Origin: an uncultured Porphyromonadaceae bacterium
GTDB lineage: Bacteria; Bacteroidota; Bacteroidia; Bacteroidales; UBA11471
Direction: 5' to 3'
NCBI GenBank assembly: GCA_900542765.1
Contig: UQOX01000002.1
Span: forward strand, 49,105-113,104
DNA length: 64,000 nucleotides
The translations under genes and the position numbers were made by a program. The notes beneath the pieces are model-generated. The model saw only the letters and a list, made by a program, of their open reading frames with translations, was not told the DNA's origin and did not search any database. Below are positions 54,459 to 64,000 of this stretch, one piece after another (the stretch's first letter is position 1; each line of letters begins with the position of its first letter).

Positions 54459-57047
54459 ATGAACTTTAACAATTTTACCATCAAGTCGCAGGAAGCTGTG
54501 CAGAAGGCTGTCGATATGGCCACGCGCCGCAATCAGCAGTCGATCGAGCCTACACACCTCTTGTTGGGTGTCATGGATGTGGGCGAGAGTCTTATCGGTT
54601 ACCTGTTCCAAAAACTGGGAGTCAATACCTCCCTGTTGAAAACTGCCCTTGACCGGGAAGTCGATTCGTTGCCCAAAGTCAGCGGAGGCGAGCCCTATCT
54701 GAGTCGTGAGAGCAATACCGTATTGCAGAAGGCGGTCGATTATTCGTCCAAATTGGGCGACCAGTTCGTGCCGCTCGAAGCCATTATCATGGCTATTTTA
54801 CAGACCTCTTGCACGGCATCGAAAATCTTGAAAGATGCCGGTGTCGCCGAGAAGGAACTGGGATTGGCCATCGACGAGTTGCGGAAGGGGCAGAAAGTGA
54901 AAGATGCCTCGGCCGAGGATACATACAACTCGCTGAGCAAATATGCCATTAACCTCAACGAGCGGGCCCGTTCGGGTAAATTGGACCCTGTCATCGGCCG
55001 TGACGATGAGATACGCCGCGTGTTGCAGATTTTGAGCCGACGCACCAAGAACAACCCTATTCTCATTGGAGAACCCGGTACCGGTAAGACGGCCATTGCC
55101 GAAGGTTTGGCTCATCGTATCGTGCGCGGTGACGTGCCCGAAAATTTGAAGTCGAAGCAAATCTATTCGCTCGATATGGGCGCGTTGGTTGCCGGCGCCA
55201 AATACAAGGGAGAGTTTGAGGAACGACTCAAAGCCGTAGTCAATGAAGTGATACAGGCCGATGGCGAGATAATTCTTTTCATCGATGAGATACACACCCT
55301 TGTGGGCGCCGGTAAAGGTGAAGGGGCCATGGATGCCGCCAATATTCTGAAACCGGCTTTGGCACGAGGAGAATTACGGGCCATCGGTGCCACGACGCTC
55401 GATGAATACCAGAAATATTTCGAGAAAGACAAGGCATTGGAACGTCGTTTCCAGATTGTCATGGTCGACGAGCCCGATGAGTTGAGTACGATTTCTATCC
55501 TCCGTGGCTTGAAAGAACGCTATGAGAATCACCACAAGGTGCGTATCAAAGACGATGCCATCATTGCGGCCGTGAAACTCTCGGAACGTTATATTACCGA
55601 CCGTTTCCTGCCCGACAAGGCCATCGACCTGATGGACGAGGCTGCTGCCAAGTTGCGTCTCGAAATCGATTCCGTCCCGCAGGAGTTGGACGAAATCTCC
55701 CGCCGTATCAAACAGCTCGAAATCGAACGCGAGGCCATCAAACGGGAAAATGACGAAGTGAAACTCTCTTCGCTTTCCAAGGAAATTGCCGACTTGAAGG
55801 AAGAGGAAACTCGTTATAAGGCCAAATGGGAGGCCGAGCGAAACTTGCACAACAAGATACAGCAGAACAAAATCGAAATCGAAAATCTCCGTTTCGAGGC
55901 CGACCGTGCCGAGCGTGAAGGCAACTATGAGAAAGTCGCCGAGATACGTTATGGTAAAATCAAGGCCAAGGAAGATGAGATAAAGGAGATTCAGGCCCGA
56001 CTCAAAGAGCAGCAGGGCGGCGGAGCGATGATAAAGGAAGAGGTCGATGCCGACGATATTGCCGATGTCGTTTCACGCTGGACGGGTATCCCCGTGAAGA
56101 AGATGTTGCAGAGTGAGAAGGAAAAACTGCTGCATCTCGAAGAAGAGCTGCACAAGCGTGTCGTGGGACAGGACGAAGCCATACAGGCTGTTGCCGACGC
56201 CGTGCGCCGCAGCCGTGCGGGACTGAGCGACCCGCGTCGTCCTATCGGTTCGTTTATCTTCTTGGGAACGACCGGTGTCGGAAAAACCGAGTTGGCCAAG
56301 GCCTTGGCCGAATACCTGTTCGACGACGAGAACATGATGACCCGTATCGACATGAGCGAATACCAAGACAAGTTCAGCGTGACGCGACTCATCGGTTCGC
56401 CTCCCGGATATGTCGGATACGAAGAAGGCGGTCAACTCACCGAAGCCATTCGACGCAAGCCCTATTCGGTTGTGCTGTTCGATGAGATAGAGAAGGCCCA
56501 CCCCGACATCTTCAACATCTTGCTGCAAGTGCTCGACGATGGCCGACTCACCGACAACAAGGGCCGATTGGTCAACTTCAAGAACACGATTATCATCATG
56601 ACCTCCAACATGGGGTCACAGTTGATACGCGAGAACTTTGAGCACCTCAACGATACGAATCGGGAAGAGATTACCGAGAAGACCAAGAATCAAGTGCTCG
56701 ATATGTTGAAACAGACCATACGTCCCGAGTTCCTCAACCGTATCGACGAGACGATCATGTTTACGCCGCTCAATGAGGCTCAGATACGCGAAATCGTTTC
56801 GATGCAGTTGCACAACGTCGGGAAACTCTTGGCTGCCAATGATGTGAAACTCGAAGTGACACCGGCGGCTCTCGACTTCATTGCCCGTCAAGGGTATGAT
56901 CCCGAGTTCGGTGCGAGACCCGTGAAACGTGTCATACATCGTTATGTGCTCAACCAGTTGTCCAAAGATTTGTTGGCACAGAAAGTCGACAAGGAGAAAC
57001 CCATTGTCATCGATGCCGATGCATCGGGCTTGATATTCCGTAATTAA
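54459..57047 (+). CDS. clpB: ATP-dependent chaperone ClpB
   Basis: A hexameric disaggregase that pulls aggregated protein apart with DnaK. It has 862 residues. The N-terminal Clp_N domain has two repeats starting [15 protein letters not shown]. The first AAA+ module has Walker [16 protein letters not shown] near 205 and the pore loop [13 protein letters not shown]. The middle coiled coil covers about 410-525, the feature that sets ClpB apart from ClpA and ClpC. The second AAA+ module has [19 protein letters not shown] near 604 and pore loop GYVGYEEGG. The start has a good AAAGGAG ribosome-binding site. It is monocistronic, with a terminator after it. Confidence 0.97.
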   Translation: MNFNNFTIKSQEAVQKAVDMATRRNQQSIEPTHLLLGVMDVGESLIGYLFQKLGVNTSLLKTALDREVDSLPKVSGGEPYLSRESNTVLQKAVDYSSKLGDQFVPLEAIIMAILQTSCTASKILKDAGVAEKELGLAIDELRKGQKVKDASAEDTYNSLSKYAINLNERARSGKLDPVIGRDDEIRRVLQILSRRTKNNPILIGEPGTGKTAIAEGLAHRIVRGDVPENLKSKQIYSLDMGALVAGAKYKGEFEERLKAVVNEVIQADGEIILFIDEIHTLVGAGKGEGAMDAANILKPALARGELRAIGATTLDEYQKYFEKDKALERRFQIVMVDEPDELSTISILRGLKERYENHHKVRIKDDAIIAAVKLSERYITDRFLPDKAIDLMDEAAAKLRLEIDSVPQELDEISRRIKQLEIEREAIKRENDEVKLSSLSKEIADLKEEETRYKAKWEAERNLHNKIQQNKIEIENLRFEADRAEREGNYEKVAEIRYGKIKAKEDEIKEIQARLKEQQGGGAMIKEEVDADDIADVVSRWTGIPVKKMLQSEKEKLLHLEEELHKRVVGQDEAIQAVADAVRRSRAGLSDPRRPIGSFIFLGTTGVGKTELAKALAEYLFDDENMMTRIDMSEYQDKFSVTRLIGSPPGYVGYEEGGQLTEAIRRKPYSVVLFDEIEKAHPDIFNILLQVLDDGRLTDNKGRLVNFKNTIIIMTSNMGSQLIRENFEHLNDTNREEITEKTKNQVLDMLKQTIRPEFLNRIDETIMFTPLNEAQIREIVSMQLHNVGKLLAANDVKLEVTPAALDFIARQGYDPEFGARPVKRVIHRYVLNQLSKDLLAQKVDKEKPIVIDADASGLIFRN

Positions 57048-57058
57048 CAACATGAAAT

Positions 57059-57092
57059 AAAAGAGCGGGTTGCCAAGGTAGCCCGCTCTTTT
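57059..57092 (+). terminator. Rho-independent terminator after clpB
   Basis: An 11-bp GC-rich stem (57059-57069 with 57082-57092), a 12-base loop and a T-run into 57094. Confidence 0.88.
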
Positions 57093-57161
57093 TTGTTTAA
57101 TCCACACTCATTCTGTGATAGAATTTGGCATAAGATTGAGCGTAGTCATTTTCTTTCTCGC

Positions 57162-57169
57162 TATCTTTG
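57162..57169 (+). promoter_or_regulatory. -7 promoter element for the EamA transporter
   Basis: TATCTTTG, 29 bases before the ATG at 57199. Confidence 0.62.
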
Positions 57170-57198
57170 CAGCGGTTTTTAGTAAGTATTGATTTTTG

Positions 57199-58149
57199 AT
57201 GAAGACAAGTGATTTTTCTTGGAAAGGCCATGTCGCATTATTGGCTGCCAATATTATTTGGGGACTGAATGCCCCAATAGGGAAAGAAGCTCTTGCCGTT
57301 GTATCGGCTACGGCCGTGACGGCCTATCGTATGCTGGGGGCTTGTTTCGCCTTTTGGATTCTTTCGCTTTTTCTCCCTCACGAACATGTGACGCGTCGCG
57401 ATAAAGTCATGTTGCTTTTTGCCGCATTGTTTGGTATCGTGTTCAACCAAGGCATGTTCATCTATGGCTTGTCTCTCACCTCTCCGGTAGATGCCTCCAT
57501 CATCACCTCCATGCCACCTATCATTACGATGATACTCTCGGCCATATTCCTGCGAGAACCCATAACTTGGAAGAAGGTCATTGGTACCGTGTTGGGCGTT
57601 TCGGGCGCTTTGATACTTATTTTTGGTAACTCTTCGTCGCATGGGGGAGTCTCTTCGGGTAATGCCTTGGGCGACTTGCTTTGCTTGTTGGCACAAGTCA
57701 GTTTCTGTATTTATCTTACCCTTTTCAAAGGGCTTATATCTCGCTATTCCCCTGTGACGGTGAGCAAGTGGCTTTTTCTTTATGCCTCGATATGTTTCCT
57801 CCCGTTTTCGTACAATGAGATATTGGCGGTCGATTACCTCTCGTTGCCTTTCTCGATTTATTGGCGACTTGCTTTTGTGGTATTCGGCGCGACGTTCCTC
57901 TCGTATCTTTTCATGACGACGGGACAGCATCTGTTGCGGCCTACCATCATCAGCATGTATAACTACGCCCAGCCGGTTGTTGCCACGATAGTCTCTGTGG
58001 CGTTGGGGTTGAGTGTATTCTCTTTCTCGATAGGCGTGGCCGTGCTGTTGATATTCTCGGGTGTCTATTTTGTAACCCAAAGTAAGTCGAGAGCCCAGCT
58101 CGATGCCGAACTCGCGGCGCAAAGTCATTCCCGGAATAAAAATATTTGA
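57199..58149 (+). CDS. EamA/DMT-family transporter
   Basis: A 316-residue inner-membrane protein from the ATG at 57199 (a TTG lies one codon earlier). It has ten hydrophobic spans in two EamA repeats: the first with LAANIIWGLNAPIGKEAL and IYGLSLTSPVDASIITSM, the second with GDLLCLLAQVSFCIYLTLF and the closing YNYAQPVVATIVSVALG. Members export or import metabolites such as amino acids or nucleobases; the substrate is unknown. The tail after the last span is hydrophilic (QSKSRAQLDAELAAQ). Confidence 0.9.
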   Translation: MKTSDFSWKGHVALLAANIIWGLNAPIGKEALAVVSATAVTAYRMLGACFAFWILSLFLPHEHVTRRDKVMLLFAALFGIVFNQGMFIYGLSLTSPVDASIITSMPPIITMILSAIFLREPITWKKVIGTVLGVSGALILIFGNSSSHGGVSSGNALGDLLCLLAQVSFCIYLTLFKGLISRYSPVTVSKWLFLYASICFLPFSYNEILAVDYLSLPFSIYWRLAFVVFGATFLSYLFMTTGQHLLRPTIISMYNYAQPVVATIVSVALGLSVFSFSIGVAVLLIFSGVYFVTQSKSRAQLDAELAAQSHSRNKNI

Positions 58150-58157
58150 CGGAGGCA

Positions 58158-58189
58158 TTTGCATAAATCGTCCTTCCTGCGTATCTTTA
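58158..58189 (+). promoter_or_regulatory. Promoter of the acidic orphan/OmpA-like pair
   Basis: TTTG at 58158-58161, a 20-base spacer, then TATCTTTA at 58182-58189, one base off the TAnnTTTG consensus. The ATG is at 58212. Confidence 0.62.
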
Positions 58190-58211
58190 CATCTCATAAA
58201 AACAACATGAT

Positions 58212-58532
58212 ATGACGACCGAAAAAAATGATTTGCTCACATACGACGAAGACGACGCCGTAAAGTTCATTCGCAAAAACAATCCATCATTGGCTCTCGA
58301 CGACAATCAGATAAATTATATTATCGATTTGGTATATGACTATTATGAGTCGCGCGGCCTGCTCGATGAAGACAAAGAAGAGTCGGTAGAGATTGCCGAT
58401 GACGAGTTGATAGAGTATGTCATCGCCAGTGCGCGAAAAGAGAAAATATACACTCTCAGCGACGAAGACATTGCTGCTGTCGTAGAGGGCGAATTGGATT
58501 ATTGCGACTCCTTGGGTGTCTTCGAAGATTGA
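58212..58532 (+). CDS. Small acidic protein of unknown function
   Basis: A 106-residue protein with no signal peptide and a strong negative charge. It is rich in Asp, Glu and Tyr, with clusters LTYDEDDAVKFIRKNN, VYDYYESRGLLDEDKE and LSDEDIAAVVEGELDYC. Secondary structure looks mainly helical. I do not recognise a family with confidence. Its stop overlaps the next ATG by one base (TGATG), so translation of the OmpA-like gene is likely coupled to it. It has its own promoter just upstream, which supports it as a real gene. Confidence 0.75.
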   Translation: MTTEKNDLLTYDEDDAVKFIRKNNPSLALDDNQINYIIDLVYDYYESRGLLDEDKEESVEIADDELIEYVIASARKEKIYTLSDEDIAAVVEGELDYCDSLGVFED

Positions 58533-59173
58533 TGAAACAGATGAGAATAAGACCTCTTTTCATCACGGGGCTGCTTTTTATTTGCGGCTTGCTTGTTGCC
58601 GGCTCCGCCGATGCGGCCAAGAAAAAAGACCTGACGCCAGCCCCCGATTGGCATGCCATGACTCGCGGAGAGCATATTGCCTGGCTGACCCTCACCCCCA
58701 AAACGAAACCTCTTGTGCGTGAAGCGATGCAGAAGCGGATAGCTTCTCTTTTCAAAATCTTCCCGGCACAGGTTACGACCATGCGCGACAGCGTGGTGGC
58801 ATGTGTCACTGTGCCTGCTTCGCGTCTGTTCCTTCCCAATGGAGCCGAACTGTCTGGCAAGGGGAAAGAACTTCTCGAAAAACTCCCGACGCTTTTCCCG
58901 GGTGACGATTTCCGTTTCATCGTATCGGCGCACACGGCCAATGCCGGCAGTGCCACTTACATAACGCAACTCTCCCAGCAGCGAGCCGATGCCGTGGCGG
59001 CCCTTTTGAAACAACGGCTTGGCGCGACCTCCATCGTGGTCCCTTATGGAGTAGGGGCGGCCGAACCCATAGCTCGTAACAATACCTATCAAGGTCGGGA
59101 AGAAAACCGACGGGTGGAGATATGGCTCATTCCGTCAGCCTCTTGGGTAGAGAAGTTGACTGCGAAACAATAG
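58532..59173 (+). CDS. OmpA-like domain protein with altered peptidoglycan site
   Basis: A 213-residue protein from the ATG at 58532, which overlaps the preceding stop by one base. The signal peptide ends near GSADA. A middle region (about 40-100) has no clear family. The C-terminal OmpA-like domain covers about 105-205 with AHTANAGSATYITQLSQQRA and the closing GREENRRVEIWLI. The Asp that binds diaminopimelate in typical members (HTDN) is Ala here, while the paired Arg (QQRA) remains. Peptidoglycan binding may therefore be weak or lost. See findings. Confidence 0.84.
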   Translation: MKQMRIRPLFITGLLFICGLLVAGSADAAKKKDLTPAPDWHAMTRGEHIAWLTLTPKTKPLVREAMQKRIASLFKIFPAQVTTMRDSVVACVTVPASRLFLPNGAELSGKGKELLEKLPTLFPGDDFRFIVSAHTANAGSATYITQLSQQRADAVAALLKQRLGATSIVVPYGVGAAEPIARNNTYQGREENRRVEIWLIPSASWVEKLTAKQ

Positions 59174-59333
59174 GAGGGTATAAGTTCCTCTTTTCTCCCA
59201 AGACGCGGCAGCCTTTGGCTGTATGCTTTTCGGTGTGGGCGGCATTGGACCGGAAATCCCGATAACGCAGGAGCGAAAGGCAAAAAAACGTATCGATTCA
59301 GGGAATGCGATGCCGAAATTCGGCATTTATCCC

Positions 59334-59341
59334 TATCTTTG
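59334..59341 (+). promoter_or_regulatory. -7 promoter element for proS
   Basis: TATCTTTG, 28 bases before the ATG at 59370. The gap upstream (59174-59333) holds no gene. Confidence 0.65.
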
Positions 59342-59369
59342 CAAGAAGAAAAATTAACAAAAACAAGAT

Positions 59370-60851
<1,482 letters not shown>

Positions 60852-60864
60852 TAAAATGGAGTAT

Positions 60865-60912
60865 AAGAAAGAGAGAGGGCACCAGCCGTGGCTGGTGCCC
60901 TCTCTCTTTCTT
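60865..60912. terminator. Bidirectional palindromic terminator between proS and the AddB-like gene
   Basis: A perfect 23-bp inverted repeat (60865-60887 with 60890-60912) around a 2-base centre, ending in pyrimidine-rich tracts on both strands. It is the longest perfect hairpin in the window and serves two converging genes. Confidence 0.9.
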
Positions 60913-60925
60913 GATTATAGACGCA

Positions 60926-63820
60926 TTAGGGTGTCGATTGCAGGCATATCGTGGCAAACGGGCAATAGGAGCAGGGTCCTTCATCACCGATATGGACTGT
61001 TTGCGTAAATGGTGTGTTCACATCGAATATTTCTTGCAGGCAGTTGTTGAATGCTTGCCTGAATTCTTTGTCTATCGTGGAATAATCATCGAGCGGAGAA
61101 TAGCCCCATTTTATATAAGGGTCGAATTTCTGGGGTGAGAATAGCTCCTGTACCTGGTAGATGGCCGGGACAATCGCCGATTGAGGTCGGTCTTCATCGG
61201 TTACCATCATGGCATACATGAATACCTGCATGATGGCTTTGCGCCGGTCTTTCTTTTCCTTGTCAAAGAGCTCTTCGATGCTCTTGAAGTCGGTTTTGTC
61301 TTTTCCAGTTTTGTAGTCGACGATACGCATTTTCCCCTCTTTCATGTCGATGCGGTCGATAAAACCTTTCAATAGGACTTCCCGTCTGTCATCGAGACGG
61401 TGTACCTGTTTTATCAACCGCTCGGAGGTGAGGTAGGTAAAGGGCGTAAGGGCCCGGTCTGTGGCAAGGGTCTTTTTTACATATTTGCGTATGACTTCGC
61501 CCACGAGGTAATTTTGTCCGGTGAGTGCCTTGGGGCGTTGCGGGGTCTTGAAGTAGTTCTCGGCAAAAGCCTGTTCGATATAGCTCGTCAACATCTTCTC
61601 GTCGTGTTCGGCCGTTTTGAGGGCTTCGGCTTGTATGGGTTGCCCTTTCATGCGGTCGTAGATTTGTTGCATTACCTCGTGGTAGATGCTGCCGAACACT
61701 CCGGCATCGATACCTTCGGCGACATCTTCGCCCTCTTGGAAACCCTCAACATAGCTCAGATAGAATTGCATGGGGCAACTGATGTAGGTGTTGATGGCGC
61801 TGGCCGAGAGATAACGGTCGCCGCCATTGAGGTAGCGACTGAGTTGCGACATGACATACTCGTCTTTGGGTATGGCGATGGCTTGGTTTTTCTTGGCCTT
61901 GATGGGGTACCCCACGATTTTTTCGTTGATGGGGAGACGGTAGTGGTATTTCAACTGGTACACATACCGGCTCACTTCGCCGCTGGCCATGTCTTCGGTG
62001 CGGGTGTCATAGAGCAGGAAAACTCTTTTGGCCCGGTGTATGAGCCGGTAGAAGTAGTATGCGTAGATGCTGTCCTGGTGCTCGGTGGTCGAGAGCTCGA
62101 ACCCCTTGCGCAGGTTGTAGGGAATAAGCGATGAGGCCACTTTCTTCACGGGGAATACCCCCTCGTTCATCGAGAGGATAATGACATTCTCGAAGTCGAG
62201 GGCACGGGTTTCGAGGACTCCCATGATTTGAAGCCCCGAGAGAGGTTCTCCTTCGAACGGAATGGAAATGCCGGCCGTGAGCTTTTTCAGCAACTTGAAG
62301 AATGTGGCTACATTCATTTCTACGCCGTTTTCCTGCATGATGCCTTTCAACCGGTTTATGGCCAGGTAGTAGTGGTAAATAAATTCCCGTTCGAGAGCGA
62401 CGACCGAAATTTCGGCATTCTCTTCGTCGGTATTCTCATCGGCATCGTCCAACTCTTCTTGAAGCATGGTCAACAAGGTGAGAAGGTAGTCGCAGGCTTC
62501 ATCGGCGTTGTTCAAATAGACAAATATCTGTTTCAGAAGCGGTGTTACGCCCAGTTCGTTTTGCGGAATAAATATTTTGTTGTGTTTGCGAATATCATCG
62601 GTCAGGCGATTGATTTCGGCCTGTCCCGAGAGTTGCAGGTATCGGTTGCTGAGCAGTGCGAGCACGTTGCGGTGGTAGAAGAGGGTCCCCTCGTTCCCGG
62701 GACGGATATGCTTTTGCAGGTCGGCGAGAATATCCATCAGTCCGGCTACGGTGGTGTTGGCCAGCGTGTAACCCATGGTGATGTTTATCGGGTCGATTTC
62801 GCGGGGTATGGCATAGAGCATGGGCAGGAGCAGGTGTTCGTCGGGCAGGACGATGGCCGTGTTCAGCGCTTTCTCGGGAGAAGGAATCGCGTTGCTTTTC
62901 ATCAATTCCCGCAAAATGATCTCGCATTGTTTGGCTTGCCCCACTGCCGAGGGAATGCCCATGAGTTCGACTTGTGGAAAGGCATAATCCGATTGCTCGT
63001 CTTCGAGCGGTAATTGGGAAGGGAACTCTTTGGCATTGGGTCTAAGGAAGTAGGCGGCCCGGTTGTATTCGTCTTGCAGCGTGGAAGCTTTGTCGTCCCA
63101 ATAAAAATCGGCTATTCCTCTCTTTTTAAGCGCTTTCATGAGGGTCTCTTCGGCTCGGTTCAAGACGTTGAGCCCCACAAAAACAATCCGTCCGAAAGGC
63201 AGGTCGATGTCGTTATCGGCCTGCTCGGCTACCGCTCTGTATATCATGCCTTCGTAGCCCAACCCATGACCTCGCAGGTCGTTGCGGAACCGCTCATAAA
63301 GCTCGTATAGAATAGACCACAGCGAGACAAAATGGCTCTTGTTGTCGCTTTCGCCTATGGGCATGAAGTTTTTCCAGAAGCGGCGTATGTAGGCTACCTG
63401 CTCCTCGGTGAGCGGACTGCCGAAGTGGGCATCAATCTCTTTGAGGTCGTGAATGTTGGTAAACAGTTGCCGGGCGTCGGCCATATACTTGTCTACATCG
63501 TCGAAGTCGTTGAGAAGCGTTTCGCCCAGTGGGACAAATTCGTCGAAACTCTCTTTCTGCGGATAGAGTTCGGCGTAGTGCCGGTAGAGGGTGAACAGCA
63601 GATAGATGTGGTCTGCCGGTTGCAATGCCGAAAGTTGGGTAAAGAGGTCGGTAACCGTAGTGACGGTCGGAGAGAAGAGTGGCTCGTCGATAATCTCGGC
63701 GAGATATTTTTTGAAAAAGATGCCGGCCCGTCGATTGGGAAAGACAAAGGTTATCTCCTGAATCTCTTCGCGGTAGGTGGCATAGAATGTTTCGGCGACT
63801 TGCTTTAAAAAAGGTGTCAT
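60926..63820 (-). CDS. AddB-like PD-(D/E)XK nuclease with iron-sulfur motif
   Basis: A 964-residue protein related to AddB/RecB-family double-strand-break repair nucleases. The N-terminal helicase-like half opens EITFVFPNRRAGIFFKKYL, which aligns to the segment after Walker A in true helicases; a P-loop GxGKT is not present. The nuclease lies at the C-terminus with FIDRIDMKEGKMRIVDYKTG. Cysteines at CPMQFYLSYVEGF near 683 and at C950, C953 and C959 (CSYCPFATIC) match the AddB-type 4Fe-4S staple. The partner AddA would be expected beyond 63820 but is not in the window. The last 180 bases of the window hold no gene I can see. Confidence 0.9.
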   Translation of the reverse strand: MTPFLKQVAETFYATYREEIQEITFVFPNRRAGIFFKKYLAEIIDEPLFSPTVTTVTDLFTQLSALQPADHIYLLFTLYRHYAELYPQKESFDEFVPLGETLLNDFDDVDKYMADARQLFTNIHDLKEIDAHFGSPLTEEQVAYIRRFWKNFMPIGESDNKSHFVSLWSILYELYERFRNDLRGHGLGYEGMIYRAVAEQADNDIDLPFGRIVFVGLNVLNRAEETLMKALKKRGIADFYWDDKASTLQDEYNRAAYFLRPNAKEFPSQLPLEDEQSDYAFPQVELMGIPSAVGQAKQCEIILRELMKSNAIPSPEKALNTAIVLPDEHLLLPMLYAIPREIDPINITMGYTLANTTVAGLMDILADLQKHIRPGNEGTLFYHRNVLALLSNRYLQLSGQAEINRLTDDIRKHNKIFIPQNELGVTPLLKQIFVYLNNADEACDYLLTLLTMLQEELDDADENTDEENAEISVVALEREFIYHYYLAINRLKGIMQENGVEMNVATFFKLLKKLTAGISIPFEGEPLSGLQIMGVLETRALDFENVIILSMNEGVFPVKKVASSLIPYNLRKGFELSTTEHQDSIYAYYFYRLIHRAKRVFLLYDTRTEDMASGEVSRYVYQLKYHYRLPINEKIVGYPIKAKKNQAIAIPKDEYVMSQLSRYLNGGDRYLSASAINTYISCPMQFYLSYVEGFQEGEDVAEGIDAGVFGSIYHEVMQQIYDRMKGQPIQAEALKTAEHDEKMLTSYIEQAFAENYFKTPQRPKALTGQNYLVGEVIRKYVKKTLATDRALTPFTYLTSERLIKQVHRLDDRREVLLKGFIDRIDMKEGKMRIVDYKTGKDKTDFKSIEELFDKEKKDRRKAIMQVFMYAMMVTDEDRPQSAIVPAIYQVQELFSPQKFDPYIKWGYSPLDDYSTIDKEFRQAFNNCLQEIFDVNTPFTQTVHIGDEGPCSYCPFATICLQSTP

Positions 63821-64000
63821 ACCCGTTGCGTGAAATTTACGATTACAAGTTTACGAAAAATTACTGAACTATGCAGATATAAATTCTGGAAATCTATCTG
63901 AAAAGTATTTGTATATTCATCTTATTTTTTCTATACTTGCAAACTGAAGTTACGAAAAGAGTGTAATTTATTGGAAATGAGCGTAGGTTAATTGCTCTTG
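63821..64000. other. Right-hand end of the window, no gene seen
   Basis: An AT-rich 180-base stretch upstream of the AddB-like gene. A weak -7 element (TAAACTTG on the minus strand at 63846-63853) lies 26 bases before the ATG. Nothing else is recognised. Confidence 0.4.

Overview
The window is a 64-kb stretch of chromosome from a member of the Bacteroidota, most likely order Bacteroidales. The evidence is direct: many genes are preceded by the Bacteroidota -7 element TAnnTTTG, at two places with a TTTG element exactly 19 bases further upstream. The proteins include a T9SS type B C-terminal sorting domain, PorT-like beta-barrels, an EFR1 flavodoxin-ferredoxin, an E/A-type ProRS, GlnRS and a cysteine-type KdsA. 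I cannot fix the genus. The T9SS sorting domain argues against Bacteroides itself, which generally lacks T9SS. No tRNA, rRNA, CRISPR array, prophage or insertion sequence was seen.

Layout. 1-1241 holds the front of a GH28 polygalacturonase. 1360-4138 holds a DUF2461 protein and an OPT-family oligopeptide transporter. 4299-7617 holds a large surface-type lipoprotein made of five repeats and a small outer-membrane barrel, transcribed together from a near-perfect promoter. 7850-12812 holds a nitroreductase, thiol peroxidase and B12-dependent MetH. 13091-16228 holds a bifunctional nuclease, rsmE, kdsA and an EFR1 protein. 16306-18407 holds a HAD phosphatase and a MATE exporter. 18489-25488 holds a PorT-like barrel, a LysM/PBP1 fusion, a T9SS type B cargo-like protein and uvrA. 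25575-30617 holds a Crp-type regulator with its own operator-like palindrome and the operon ftsK-lolA-trxB. 30705-35446 is the operon dxs-trkA-trkH. 35582-40378 holds mutS2, corA, tspO and a Fe/Mn superoxide dismutase.

40476-44874 is the phosphate operon pstS-pstC-pstA-pstB-phoU. 45134-49298 holds glnS, a TPR protein and a DUF368 membrane protein. 49342-51902 is an AT-rich insert holding a flippase and a glycosyltransferase that converge. 51931-54151 holds tgt and lptG. 54459-57047 is clpB. 57199-60851 holds an EamA transporter, a small acidic orphan coupled to an OmpA-like protein, and proS. 60926-63820 is an AddB-like nuclease.

Taken together this is mainly core chromosome: envelope building (KdsA, LolA, LptG, flippase), ion and phosphate uptake, oxidative defence (Tpx, SOD, TrxB), DNA repair (UvrA, MutS2, AddB-like) and translation. 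Many gene starts here were chosen because the longest reading frame runs through the promoter or into the neighbouring gene. The less ordinary items are the five-repeat lipoprotein/barrel pair, a PstC that carries a PstS-like segment in its first periplasmic loop, a Tgt without its zinc cysteines, an OmpA-like protein without its peptidoglycan-binding aspartate, a Crp gene with a palindrome in its leader, and the AT-rich glycan insert.
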